Source: Nocardia brasiliensis NBRC 14402 (lineage in GTDB: Bacteria; Actinomycetota; Actinomycetes; Mycobacteriales; Mycobacteriaceae). From it: a stretch of DNA of 64,000 nucleotides. The stretch covers positions 186,001 to 250,000 of the forward strand of contig NZ_BAFT02000110.1 in assembly GCF_000308475.2 (NCBI RefSeq). The letters run 5' to 3'. The position numbers and the translations under genes were made by a program. Under the pieces are notes generated by a model, which worked only from the letters and a program-made list of their open reading frames with translations, was not told the DNA's origin and searched no databases. Positions 8,997-17,989 of this stretch are shown piece by piece. Within the stretch, counting starts at the first letter, position 1; every line of letters begins with the position of its first letter.

Positions 8997-9029
8997 AATC
9001 GGCGGTGCGGTCGGACTGCGCCGCCGATT
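8997..9029 (+). terminator. Hairpin between carbamoyltransferase and CAR genes
   Basis: A 12-bp stem (8997-9008 with 9018-9029, one G-T pair, starting AATCGGCGG) encloses a 9-nt loop and is followed by only three T residues. It ends 40 bp before the CAR start. It could reduce read-through from the carbamoyltransferase gene or protect the mRNA 3' end; the short T tract makes strong termination doubtful. Confidence 0.4.
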
Positions 9030-9068
9030 TATCGAAGGGGCCAGATGTGGCCAGGGAGGTGTGGGGGG

Positions 9069-12000
9069 ATGGAGCGCAAGGCGGAAGTATTGGCGGCGCG
9101 CCGGGTCGAGGACCTGATCGAGCGCGACGCGCAGGTGCGAGCCGCGATACCGGATCCGGTCGTCACCGCGGAACTCGAGCGCGCGGATGGGTCGTTGGCG
9201 CAGACAGTGGCTCGGGTGATGGCAGGTTACGCGGATCGGCCTGCTCTGGGGCAGCGCGCGGTCGAGTTCGTGCCGGACGAAAACGGGTGCAGGCGAACTC
9301 GATTGCTGCCGTGGTTCGACACCATCACCTTCGGTGAGCTGTGGCAGCGGGTCGGGACGGTAGCGGCCGTTTGGCAAAGTAGGGCCGAAAGGTCCGTGCG
9401 GGCCGGAGATTTCGTTGCTGTCCTGGGTTCCACGGGCATCGACTACACGGTCGTGGACCTGGCATGCACGTACTCGGGTGCGGTGCCGGTGCCGTTGCAA
9501 GCCGGGGCGTCGCCGACGCAGTTGGCCCCCATCGTCCGCGAGGTCGAACCGAAGGTGCTGGCCACCGACGTCGGACAGCTCGAAGTGGCCGTCGATCTGG
9601 CGTCGGCCGGCGATTCGGTGCGTTCGCTGCTGATTTTCGGTCTGTACGCCGAAGACGATGAGCACTGCGCCGCTGTGGAATCTGCGCGCCGGAGGCTGGC
9701 CGACACCCCGGTGGTGGTCGAGACCATTGTGGAGCTGCTCGCGAGTGGGCAGGATCGGCCGGCCGCGTCGTTGCATGCCAGTGCCGACCCGGACGAGCTG
9801 GCCTTGCTGATCTACACTTCCGGTAGCACTGGAACCCCTAAGGGCGCCATGTACACACAGCGGCTACTCACGAATGCGTGGTGTGCCGCCGGCGCGTCCC
9901 CGATGCCGAGTATCGCGCTCAGTTATCTGCCGATGAGTCACACCATGGCACGCCAGTTGCTGCTGACGGGCCTGGCTCGAGGCGGCACCGTGTACTTTGC
10001 GGCGCGCAACGATATGTCGACCCTGTTCGACGATTTCGCGCTGGCTCGCCCGACGTTGCTCGGGTTCGTGCCCCGGGTGTGCGACATGGTATTGCAGCGG
10101 TTCCAGAGCGAGATGGCCCGGCGGGTCGGAGCGGATGATGAACCTACCGTCGTCGAGCAGGAGGTGAAGACCGAATTGCGTGAGCAGTTCCTGGGTGGTC
10201 GCTTCCTTGTCGCCTCGATCGGCAGTGCGCCGTTGTCGGCTGATATGCGTGAGTTCATGCAGTCGGTGCTGGGCATCGCGTTGATCGACGCCTATGGCTC
10301 CACCGAAACCGGTGGTGTGCTGATGAACAACAAGGTGGTGCGGACGGCCATCTTGGACTACAAGCTGGTCGATGTCCCCGAACTCGGCTACTTCTCGACT
10401 GATCGACCTCATCCGCGAGGTGAGTTGCTGATCAAATCACGCACCCTGATCCCGGGCTATTACAAACGCCCAGAACTGAACTCGCAGTTCTTCGACGCCG
10501 AGGGCTTCTACCGCACCGGTGACGTGATGGCCCAGACCGGTTTCGACGAGCTGGTGTACGTCGACCGCCGCAATAGCGTGCTCAAGCTGTCGCAGGGCGA
10601 GTTCGTGGCGGTGTCGAAGTTGGAGGCCATCTTCGTCGGCAGCCCGCTGGTCGAGCAGATCTACGTGTACGGTTCGAGCGAGCGTGCCTACCTGCTGGCG
10701 GTCATCGTGCCGGTCGCCGAAGCGATCGCCACGCATGCTGGTACGGCGGAGTTGAAGGCCGCGATCAGCGAGTCGTTGCGGCAGATCGCCAAGGACGCCG
10801 AGTTGAGTTCCTATGAGGTTCCGCGCGACTTCCTGCTCGAGTCCGAGCCGTTCACCGTCGACAACGGACTGCTGGCCGGCTTGTCGAAGCTGTTGCGCCC
10901 CAGTCTGAAAGAGCGGTACGGCGAGCGGTTGGAGGCGCTGTACCGTGTGGCGGAGGCTGCGCAGACACAAGAGCTGGCGGCCCTGCGGCAACAGGCCGGA
11001 ATGTTGCCGGTGCTGGAGACGGTGAGCCGGGCAGCGCAGGCAGTGCTAGGCGTCTCCGCAGCCGAGTTGCGGCCGGATGCGCATTTCACCGATCTGGGCG
11101 GGGATTCGCTGGCAGCGTTGTCGTTTTCGACACTGCTGCAGGAGCTGTTGGGTGTGCAGGTGCCGGTCGGCGTCATCGCCAGCTCCGCCAACGATCTGCG
11201 GCGTATCGCGAACTACGCAGTGGCGGAACGCAGCGCGGGTAGTTTGCGGCCCACGTCCACCGGTGTGCACGGCACGGGTTCGCAGTTGCGTGCCATAGAT
11301 CTCAGGCTCGACAAGTTCATCGACCCCTCGACACTGGCGGCGGCGACCACGCTGCCGCGGGCGGGCGAACCGCGCACCGTGCTGTTGACCGGCGCCAACG
11401 GCTACCTCGGCAGGTTCTTGTGCCTGGAGTGGTTGCAACGACTGCATCATTCGGGCGGCACATTGATCTGTGTCGTCCGCGGCATCGATGCCGTCGCGGC
11501 ACGTGAGCGGCTCGACGAGGTGTTCGACAGTGGCGATCCCGAATTGTTGCACCGCTACCGCGAACTGGCCGAAGGCACCCTGGAGGTGTTGTGCGGCGAC
11601 ATCAGTGAGCCAGGCCTCGGTCTGAGCGAGCGGGATTGGAGGCGGCTGGCCGATACCGTCGAGCTGATCGTGCACGCGGCGGCGCTGGTCAACCACGTGT
11701 TGCCGTACGGACAGCTGTTCGGGCCCAACGTTGTCGGTACCGCCGAGATCATCCGACTGGCTATGACTACGCGCATCAAGCCGGTCACCTATCTGTCTAC
11801 GGTGGCGGTGGCCGCACAGGTGGCGCCGGAGCAGTTCACCGAGGACGGCGACATCCGCGAGATCAGTGCGGTGCGCTCGCTGGACGAGGGGTATGCCGAC
11901 GGGTACGGCACCAGCAAATGGGCCGGTGAGGTGCTGTTGCGCGAAGCCTACGACTTGTGCGGGCTGCCGGTGGCGGTGTTCCGCTCCGATATGATTCTGG

Positions 12001-12563
12001 CGCACAGCCGGTTTGCCGGTCAGCTGAACGTCTCAGATATGTTCACCAGGCTGGTGCTCAGCGTGCTGGCCACCGGGGTAGCGCCGAAGTCGTTCTACGA
12101 GACCGACCGTATGGGCAATCGGCAGCGCGCACATTACGACGGTTTACCGGTGGATTTCACCGCGCAGGCGATCACGGTACTCGGCAGCCAGGTCGTTTCT
12201 GGTTTCGAGACCTTCGACGTGCTCAATCCGCACGACGACGGCCTTTCGCTGGACGAGTTCGTGGATTGGCTGATCGCGGCGGGTCATTCGATCGATCGGA
12301 TCGATGGGTACGCCGAGTGGTTGTCGCGCTTCGGCACCGCGCTGCGTGTTCTGTCCGAGCGACAGCGACAGCACTCGGTGCTGCCGCTGCTGCATGCTTA
12401 CCGGCGTGCGGCTGTGCCGATCCCCGGTGCGGCCCTTCCGGCCAAGAAGTTTCAAGCCGCCGTGCAGGACGCGCAGTTGGGTCCAGGGCGCGACATCCCG
12501 CACCTGACACCGGATTTGATCGAAAAGTACGTGAGTGATTTGAAATTGCGAAACCTGCTGTAG
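9069..12563 (+). CDS. car: Carboxylic acid reductase (CAR), A-PCP-R three-domain enzyme
   Basis: Reduces aromatic or aliphatic carboxylic acids to aldehydes with ATP and NADPH. The 1164-residue chain has an adenylation domain (YTSGSTGTPKG near 250, YGSTETGGVL near 415, YVDRRNSVLKLSQGEFV near 500), a carrier domain with the phosphopantetheine Ser680 in DLGGDSLAAL, and a reductase domain (LLTGANGYLGRF near 772; catalytic Tyr946 and Lys950 in YGTSK). Length and long stretches agree with the Nocardia iowensis enzyme as I remember it. The ATG at 9069 follows AGGGAGG; an ATG at 9045 after GAAGGGG is an alternative. It needs a PPTase; AcpS at 31.3 kb is not the usual partner. It may give an aldehyde intermediate in the cluster pathway. 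Confidence 0.96.
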   Translation: MERKAEVLAARRVEDLIERDAQVRAAIPDPVVTAELERADGSLAQTVARVMAGYADRPALGQRAVEFVPDENGCRRTRLLPWFDTITFGELWQRVGTVAAVWQSRAERSVRAGDFVAVLGSTGIDYTVVDLACTYSGAVPVPLQAGASPTQLAPIVREVEPKVLATDVGQLEVAVDLASAGDSVRSLLIFGLYAEDDEHCAAVESARRRLADTPVVVETIVELLASGQDRPAASLHASADPDELALLIYTSGSTGTPKGAMYTQRLLTNAWCAAGASPMPSIALSYLPMSHTMARQLLLTGLARGGTVYFAARNDMSTLFDDFALARPTLLGFVPRVCDMVLQRFQSEMARRVGADDEPTVVEQEVKTELREQFLGGRFLVASIGSAPLSADMREFMQSVLGIALIDAYGSTETGGVLMNNKVVRTAILDYKLVDVPELGYFSTDRPHPRGELLIKSRTLIPGYYKRPELNSQFFDAEGFYRTGDVMAQTGFDELVYVDRRNSVLKLSQGEFVAVSKLEAIFVGSPLVEQIYVYGSSERAYLLAVIVPVAEAIATHAGTAELKAAISESLRQIAKDAELSSYEVPRDFLLESEPFTVDNGLLAGLSKLLRPSLKERYGERLEALYRVAEAAQTQELAALRQQAGMLPVLETVSRAAQAVLGVSAAELRPDAHFTDLGGDSLAALSFSTLLQELLGVQVPVGVIASSANDLRRIANYAVAERSAGSLRPTSTGVHGTGSQLRAIDLRLDKFIDPSTLAAATTLPRAGEPRTVLLTGANGYLGRFLCLEWLQRLHHSGGTLICVVRGIDAVAARERLDEVFDSGDPELLHRYRELAEGTLEVLCGDISEPGLGLSERDWRRLADTVELIVHAAALVNHVLPYGQLFGPNVVGTAEIIRLAMTTRIKPVTYLSTVAVAAQVAPEQFTEDGDIREISAVRSLDEGYADGYGTSKWAGEVLLREAYDLCGLPVAVFRSDMILAHSRFAGQLNVSDMFTRLVLSVLATGVAPKSFYETDRMGNRQRAHYDGLPVDFTAQAITVLGSQVVSGFETFDVLNPHDDGLSLDEFVDWLIAAGHSIDRIDGYAEWLSRFGTALRVLSERQRQHSVLPLLHAYRRAAVPIPGAALPAKKFQAAVQDAQLGPGRDIPHLTPDLIEKYVSDLKLRNLL

Positions 12564-12677
12564 GTCACAGGTAATCCACGCGTCGGCTTGCGGAGGACCG
12601 TTCGTCAAGCAGGACTACAACTTTCGGCTCGGCATCCTTCGCCGGATGAATCGGCCGACCGATTTCAAACGAGTGTG

Positions 12678-14180
12678 ATGGTCAACATGAAAACAACAGC
12701 AACAACAGCTGTGACACGCAAGCCCTCTGTCGTCATCATCGGGGCCGGGTTCGGTGGACTCGGGATGGCGCTGGAACTGCAGCGTGCGGGCATCGAGAGT
12801 TACACCATTCTGGAGAAGGCTGCCGATCTCGGCGGCGTCTGGCGGGAGAACGACTACCCCGGTGCAGCCTGCGATGTGCCCTCGATGCTGTACTCGTGGT
12901 CGTTCGAGCAGAAATCCGATTGGCCGCGTCGGTTTTCGCAGCAGCGCGACATTCACGAATACATGCGTACGGTGGCCGAGAAACACGGGCTTTCCGCGAA
13001 GATTCGCTTCGGCGCCGAAGTGACTGATGCAGAATTCGATGAACAGCAAGGCATTTGGCAGATCCGCACCGCCGACGGCACGACCCTGACTGCGGACGTC
13101 CTCATTCCCGCGGTGGGCCAGCTGTCACGTCCGGCGTTACCGGATATCGCGGGCATCGACACCTTCGCCGGGGCGTCCTTCCATTCGGCGCAGTGGGATC
13201 ACAGCGTCGACCTCGCCGGCAAGCGAGTGGCCTGCATCGGTACGGGAGCCAGCGCTACACAATACATTCCGGCGATTCAGCCGAAGGTCGCGCAGCTGAC
13301 GGTGTTCCAGCGTTCGGCAGGGTGGGTTCTGCCGAAATTCGATACCCGCTACAGCGCAGTGCATCACGCATTGTTCAAGTACCTGGCGCCCATTCGCTGG
13401 GCGGAGCGGTTCGCGTTCTGGGCGTCCTTCGAGGTATTGGCGTTGGGACTGCACGATGTTCCGGTGATCATGAAGCCGGTCGTGGCGCTTGCGAATCGCC
13501 TTCGTGGCCAACAGGTTCCAGTGGTCGAACTACGCGACAAGCTGACGCCCGACTACCAGCCGGGCGGCAAACGCGCCCTGTTTTCCAACGAGTACTTCCC
13601 TGCGCTCGGACAGCCGAACGTGGCCGTGGAGACCACAGGGATCGAGGCGGTCACACCCACCGGCATCCGGACCCGCGACGGCGCCCAGCACGACGTCGAC
13701 GTGATCATCTACGGCACCGGCTTCAAGGCCACGGAGTTCCTGGCCCCGATGAACATCTACGGTCTGCGCGGGCGCAAACTCGCCGACGAGTGGTCACCCG
13801 AGGGCGCCCGCGCCTACCTGGGCATGTCGGTGCCCGGCTTCCCGAATCTTTTTCTGATGTATGGGCCGAACACCAACGTCGCCCCCGGGTCGGTCATCTA
13901 CATGCTGGAATCCCAGGCCCGCTACATCCGTCAGGTCGTGGCGTACCTGACCGGCCGCTCCGGACATTTCCTGTCCGTTCGGCCCGCCGCCGAGCAGTCC
14001 TGGGACGATTGGCTGCAGCACCGGCTGCAGGGCACCCCCTGGCATTCGTGCTCCAGCTGGTACCGCAACGTCTCCGGGCGCATCACCAACAACTGGCCCG
14101 GCCCTACGGTCCTTTATCGATGGAAAACAAGGCGTTTCGAGTCCTCCGACTACGACGAGGGCGTCGCACCGCAACGGTGA
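12678..14180 (+). CDS. Flavin-containing (Baeyer-Villiger type) monooxygenase
   Basis: A 500-residue NADPH/FAD monooxygenase that inserts oxygen next to a ketone or oxidises heteroatoms. An FAD site GAGFGG lies at 22-27. The motif FAGASFHSAQWD near 163 fits the BVMO fingerprint FxGxxxHxxxWD. A second Rossmann site (GTGASATQ) lies near 192. The start is uncertain: ATG 12678, with ATG 12687 close behind, and no strong ribosome site. It is 114 bp after the CAR gene on the same strand and is the last plus-strand gene of the cluster, converging on a minus-strand gene 4 bp away. Confidence 0.88.
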   Translation: MVNMKTTATTAVTRKPSVVIIGAGFGGLGMALELQRAGIESYTILEKAADLGGVWRENDYPGAACDVPSMLYSWSFEQKSDWPRRFSQQRDIHEYMRTVAEKHGLSAKIRFGAEVTDAEFDEQQGIWQIRTADGTTLTADVLIPAVGQLSRPALPDIAGIDTFAGASFHSAQWDHSVDLAGKRVACIGTGASATQYIPAIQPKVAQLTVFQRSAGWVLPKFDTRYSAVHHALFKYLAPIRWAERFAFWASFEVLALGLHDVPVIMKPVVALANRLRGQQVPVVELRDKLTPDYQPGGKRALFSNEYFPALGQPNVAVETTGIEAVTPTGIRTRDGAQHDVDVIIYGTGFKATEFLAPMNIYGLRGRKLADEWSPEGARAYLGMSVPGFPNLFLMYGPNTNVAPGSVIYMLESQARYIRQVVAYLTGRSGHFLSVRPAAEQSWDDWLQHRLQGTPWHSCSSWYRNVSGRITNNWPGPTVLYRWKTRRFESSDYDEGVAPQR

Positions 14181-14184
14181 CGGG

Positions 14185-15318
14185 CTAACGGCCGATCGGC
14201 CAGGACCAGCTGTAGCGCAGCGGCCCGAAGTGGCCGAAACCCATTGTGGCGCGGCAGATCCGCTCTTTCACCGCGGCGGCGCCGCGCCCGCTCAGTACCA
14301 AGCGGAGCGGCCTGTCGGCGAGGTTCGAGGTCTGGATCAGAGCGTTGTGGCGGCCTAGACTCATCGCCTGACCGACGAACTTGCGGCGCACTGGCTTCGG
14401 CTCGCGGCCATCCATCAGCGCGAGCACGGTGTCGGCGGCGTGCACCCCGGTCGGGTTGGCGACCTGGGCACTCATCCGTAGCGGTCGCCGCGCGAAAGCG
14501 CAACCGTCACCGGCGCCGACGATGGACGAAGCGCTGGTGCTGACAAGGGTTTCGGAAACCTGCAGTGCACCGGTAGGCGCGGTGACCAGCCCACTGCGGG
14601 CGGCCAGGTCCGGTGCATGGAAAGCCGTAGTCACCACGGTGAGTTCGCTGTCGAGGTGACGGCCGTCGTCGAGGACGAGCTTGTCCTCGGAGATTTCGAT
14701 GACCCGGGTGTCCTCGATGACGAGCACACCGGCGTCGCGGAAGTAGCGCCGTAACCGAGTCCGCGCCTGGACGGTCAGCGCGGGGCCCAGCGAACCGGAG
14801 CTGACCAGCCGCACCGTATAGCGTTCGAGTTCGTTGAGCTCGGCCGCGATCTCGATACCTGTGAGCCCGCCGCCGACCACGGTGACTGTCGCACCGTCCG
14901 GCAGCGCGTCCAATCGCCGCCGGGCCGCGACGGCATCCTCCCAGGTGGACACCGACACAGCGGATTCAGCGGCACCGGGGATCCCCGTTCGGCACGAGCG
15001 GCTGCCCACGGCATAGACCAAGTAGTCGTATTCGAGTGTCCCGGCGTCGGCCAGCTCGACCCGGCAGGCCTGCGCATCGATGAATTCGGCTGTGTCGTGC
15101 AGAAATTCGACCGCCTCGGGCAGATGGTTCCGCATCGGCGACACCGCGGCGTAATTACCCGCGACATACTGGTGCAGCCGAATCCGCTCGACGAACTCCG
15201 CCCGTGGATTGACCAGCGTCACCACGGTATTCGCACGGGCCAGCCGGGTGGCGGCTGCGACACCCGCGTATCCGCCGCCGAGCACGACCACCCTCGCCTG
15301 GTTCGACGAAACCCTCAT
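14185..15318 (-). CDS. NAD(P)/FAD-dependent pyridine nucleotide-disulfide oxidoreductase (NDH-2-like)
   Basis: A 377-residue protein with two dinucleotide sites: VVVLGGGYAGVAAA at the N-terminus for FAD and VTVVGGGLTGIEIAAEL in the middle for NAD(P)H, plus GAGDGCAF towards the C-terminus. This layout fits type II NADH dehydrogenases and related quinone or ferredoxin reductases. No CxxC redox pair is present and no clear C-terminal membrane anchor is seen. The ATG at 15318 follows AAGGGG at 7 bp. It converges with the Baeyer-Villiger gene; the role could be general respiration or detoxification. Confidence 0.85.
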   Translation of the reverse strand: MRVSSNQARVVVLGGGYAGVAAATRLARANTVVTLVNPRAEFVERIRLHQYVAGNYAAVSPMRNHLPEAVEFLHDTAEFIDAQACRVELADAGTLEYDYLVYAVGSRSCRTGIPGAAESAVSVSTWEDAVAARRRLDALPDGATVTVVGGGLTGIEIAAELNELERYTVRLVSSGSLGPALTVQARTRLRRYFRDAGVLVIEDTRVIEISEDKLVLDDGRHLDSELTVVTTAFHAPDLAARSGLVTAPTGALQVSETLVSTSASSIVGAGDGCAFARRPLRMSAQVANPTGVHAADTVLALMDGREPKPVRRKFVGQAMSLGRHNALIQTSNLADRPLRLVLSGRGAAAVKERICRATMGFGHFGPLRYSWSWPIGR

Positions 15319-15388
15319 CACGACAACCCCTTCGTTGAACCAACCCACGGCCGGATGACACCATCGCGGCCGCGACCGATGTTAGTTG

Positions 15389-16162
15389 TCAAGTTGCACT
15401 GTCCAGTAGCAGCTGTGCGCAACCCGCGGGGTCGTCGTAAAAGGGAGTGTGGCCGCTGCCCGTCAGGGTGACGTGCCGGGCACCGGGGAGGCGCTCCCTG
15501 GCGCGGCGACTCTGAGTGCCGTAGGTGAGCAGGACGTCACGGTTGCCCCAGGCGATCGTGACCGGAATCCGGTCGAGTTCGCCGATTTCACGCAAGCGTG
15601 CGGTCTCGAACGAAGCCAGGGCGGATCCGAAGGCTGGAGCATTCATGGCGCCGTGCGCGGTCTCCAGCGCGATGTGGGGGCTGATCGCCCAAGGGCGCCC
15701 GAACAGCAAGCTCAGCAAAGCACTTCGGCCGACGACAGTGCCGAAGACGGTCGGCAGCGCCGGGCGTATCAGACGAGCCAGGCGCGCCGAGTTGCTCAGC
15801 GCCTGCTGGCACCACACCCGTCCCGCGGTCGACCAGAAGCCGATTGGCGAAAACGCCGTCACCGACTCGGCCAAGCCGCGAGCGCCCAGCATAAGCGCGA
15901 TCAACCCGCCCATGGAATTGCCCGCCAGATGCGGTCTTTCGAGCCCGTGCTGGGCGATAAAGGCTGCCACGGCGTCGGCGAGGGTGTCGACGGTGGTGTG
16001 TGCCAGTGGCTTCGAGTCACCGAAGCCGGGCAGATCGATGGCGAACACCTCGTAGCGCTGCGCGAGCGTGTCGATGATCGGTTCCCAGATCCGCCAGCTG
16101 GCGCCTACCGGGTGCATCAGGACAAGGGGCTCGCCGGAACCGGTCCGGTGGTAGTTCAACAT
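15389..16162 (-). CDS. Alpha/beta-fold hydrolase
   Basis: A 257-residue hydrolase with the oxyanion segment HPVGASWRIW, the strand FAIDLPGFGDS, the nucleophile elbow GNSMGG (Ser), an acid in WGNRD, and the C-terminal His in GSGHTPFYDDP. The complete triad suggests an active esterase, lactonase or C-C hydrolase. The start at 16162 follows GAGGAAGG. It lies 70 bp upstream of the NDH-2-like gene on the same strand and probably forms an operon with it. A hydrolase beside a Baeyer-Villiger monooxygenase would suit ester or lactone cleavage, but this is inference. Confidence 0.85.
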   Translation of the reverse strand: MLNYHRTGSGEPLVLMHPVGASWRIWEPIIDTLAQRYEVFAIDLPGFGDSKPLAHTTVDTLADAVAAFIAQHGLERPHLAGNSMGGLIALMLGARGLAESVTAFSPIGFWSTAGRVWCQQALSNSARLARLIRPALPTVFGTVVGRSALLSLLFGRPWAISPHIALETAHGAMNAPAFGSALASFETARLREIGELDRIPVTIAWGNRDVLLTYGTQSRRARERLPGARHVTLTGSGHTPFYDDPAGCAQLLLDSAT

Positions 16163-16237
16163 GAGTGGCCTTCCTCGACGCACGGTCGAGCGCCACCGTA
16201 GCAGTCGCTGACATATCGCCAACGTCTCTGCGAGAGT

Positions 16238-16254
16238 GCAATATTCGGTATTGC
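16238..16254. promoter_or_regulatory. Small palindrome upstream of the hydrolase gene
   Basis: GCAATA (16238-16243) and TATTGC (16249-16254) form a perfect dyad with a 5-bp centre, 76 bp upstream of the hydrolase start. The surrounding bases are more AT-rich than the genes, as expected of a promoter. A repressor site is possible; no dedicated regulator gene is adjacent. Confidence 0.35.
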
Positions 16255-16347
16255 TACTCGCAAAGTGATGCTGTCACTTAGACGAGACGGCTTGGTCGTT
16301 CGTCGAACAGCTGGCCGTGCGTCCCAAAGCGGTCTGTGCGGACCGGT

Positions 16348-17490
16348 CTACCGGTTGGCTGTTTCGCGCGGGGCGATCCGACTGGTGCGGCCGACCGCGC
16401 GGGCCACGGTGTTGCGCAGCACGAGCCCTGGCCGGGTGCGGGGCACCATGAGCCGGGAGACCAGGCCGACGCGTCGTTGCCGTGGGCCTACTCCACGGCG
16501 CAGGCGCGACTCGTAGGCGGCGAAGGCTCGGGCGTGGTCATAGGGATGGGCGGCGAGCTCGTCCGCGAGGGCGTACGCGCCCGTCATCGCCATGCTGGAT
16601 CCGTCGCCCAGCAGGGCTGTCGCCGCCGCCGCGTCCCCGAGCAGGACGACCCGCCCGCGGGACCACGAAGGCATCCGGACGGTGGTCAGGGGGTCGAAGT
16701 ACGGAGTCGGGTGGTCGCGGTAAGCCGCCACGAATTCCGGTGCCCGCCAAAGCATGTCGGCGTAGGCGTCGGCCACGGTCTGCTTGTGCAGTGCGATGTT
16801 CTTGCGGTCGTGGGGTGCCGTTGGTGCGGCCCGGAAAGTGAAGATCGCGAGCGGGGTGGTTCGTGACGGGTGCACGACCAGCATCCGGTTCGGTACGGTC
16901 AGCATCGTCATCTCGGTCGGGTCCGCGATGGCGTCGGGTGCCAACGGGACGGTCGCGCCGTACAGACCCAGATCGCGCACGAACTGCCGCTCGGGTCCGA
17001 ATGTCAGGCGCCGCACCGTGGAGTGCATCCCGTCCGCACCGACCACGAGGTCGAAACGTCGTGGCGCGGACCGTCGGAAGGTGACATCGACGCCGCCGCC
17101 GTCCTGGTCGATAGCAGTGACCGTGTCGTCGAACAAGAACTCGGCCTCGGGCCGCGCCGACCGGTGGAGCACCGCGGACAGGTCGGCTCGGGTCACCTCG
17201 ACCGTCGGGGCCTCGTCCGAGGTGAGCGGAAGCTGCAGGATCCGCCTGCCGTCGGGGTCCAGCAGGGTCAGCGACCGGTTGCGCGTGGCGAGTTCCCGCA
17301 GCTGCGGGAGGATGCCCATGTGTTCGGCGACCGGGATCGCGGGCCCCTGCACGACGACCGCGCTACCGCCGGAGCGCAACTGCCGGGCCTGTTCGACGAC
17401 CGTCGGCCGAAATCCATGCTGGGAGAGCCGGTATGCGAGTGCGGGCCCCGCTATTCCGGCGCCGACTATCAGCACTTCGCGCTTCTGCAT
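16348..17490 (-). CDS. Class A FAD-dependent monooxygenase (TetX/aromatic hydroxylase type)
   Basis: A 380-residue flavoprotein. It has LIVGAGIAGPALAYRL at the N-terminus, the DG motif VVGADGMHSTVRR near 160 and the GD motif VLLGDAAAATALLGDG near 290. Related proteins hydroxylate aromatic compounds or inactivate antibiotics. The ATG at 17490 follows GAGAGG. It is divergent from an ArsR regulator with two matching palindromes between them, so it is likely an inducible detoxification gene under that regulator rather than part of the cluster to its left. Confidence 0.87.
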   Translation of the reverse strand: MQKREVLIVGAGIAGPALAYRLSQHGFRPTVVEQARQLRSGGSAVVVQGPAIPVAEHMGILPQLRELATRNRSLTLLDPDGRRILQLPLTSDEAPTVEVTRADLSAVLHRSARPEAEFLFDDTVTAIDQDGGGVDVTFRRSAPRRFDLVVGADGMHSTVRRLTFGPERQFVRDLGLYGATVPLAPDAIADPTEMTMLTVPNRMLVVHPSRTTPLAIFTFRAAPTAPHDRKNIALHKQTVADAYADMLWRAPEFVAAYRDHPTPYFDPLTTVRMPSWSRGRVVLLGDAAAATALLGDGSSMAMTGAYALADELAAHPYDHARAFAAYESRLRRGVGPRQRRVGLVSRLMVPRTRPGLVLRNTVARAVGRTSRIAPRETANR

Positions 17491-17571
17491 GACGATGACC
17501 TCTCGGAGTGTCGATGACCCGGTCCCCGGCGGGTATTGGGCCGGGTCTCGGCGGCACAGCACAACCGGGTC

Positions 17572-17633
17572 AAGGTACGATAAATTTCGTACCTTAGTGA
17601 ACACTCTGTTGAGGTACGATGCAAGTCGTACCT
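17572..17633. promoter_or_regulatory. Two tandem palindromic operators between the monooxygenase and arsR-type genes
   Basis: Operator 1 is AAGGTACGA-N6-TCGTACCTT (17572-17595) and operator 2 is AGGTACGA-N6-TCGTACCT (17612-17633). Their centres are 39 bp apart. Both are perfect dyads of the same sequence in the divergent promoter region; operator 2 ends 14 bp before the regulator start. Winged-helix ArsR dimers bind such sites. I infer autorepression and control of the monooxygenase gene. Confidence 0.8.
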
Positions 17634-17647
17634 GAAGGGAGGGGTTC

Positions 17648-17986
17648 GTGGTCGCGAAGAACCGGGCCGGGCCGGAAGCCGATGCGCTGGATCTGGGTGC
17701 GGTGTTGCGCGCCCTCGCCGACGAGCACCGTCGTGCGGTGATGACGGAGTTGGCGGCAGACCGCAGCGACGGCGAACGGGGCTGCAACTCGTTCGATCTT
17801 CCGATCTCGAAACAAACCCAGACCCACCACTTCCGGGTCCTGCGCGAGGCGGGTCTCATCGACGAGATCGACTACGGCAACCGCAAGGGCATCCGGCTAC
17901 GCCGCGCGGACATCGAAAAGCGGTTTCCCGGGCTGCTCGCACTCCTGAAAGCGGAGTCCCGAGGTGGAACGACAGGCGTGCGCTGA
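17648..17986 (+). CDS. ArsR-family winged-helix transcriptional regulator
   Basis: A 112-residue DNA-binding repressor. The N-terminal part AVLRALADEHRRAVMTEL and the recognition region ISKQTQTHHFRVLREAGLI are characteristic of ArsR proteins. The metal-site ELCVCDL motif is missing: the corresponding stretch reads GCNSFDLP with one Cys, so a metal sensor is unlikely and an organic ligand more so. GTG start after GGGAGGGG. It ends 3 bp before the convergent NTF2-like gene. Confidence 0.88.
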   Translation: MVAKNRAGPEADALDLGAVLRALADEHRRAVMTELAADRSDGERGCNSFDLPISKQTQTHHFRVLREAGLIDEIDYGNRKGIRLRRADIEKRFPGLLALLKAESRGGTTGVR

Positions 17987-17989
17987 ACG

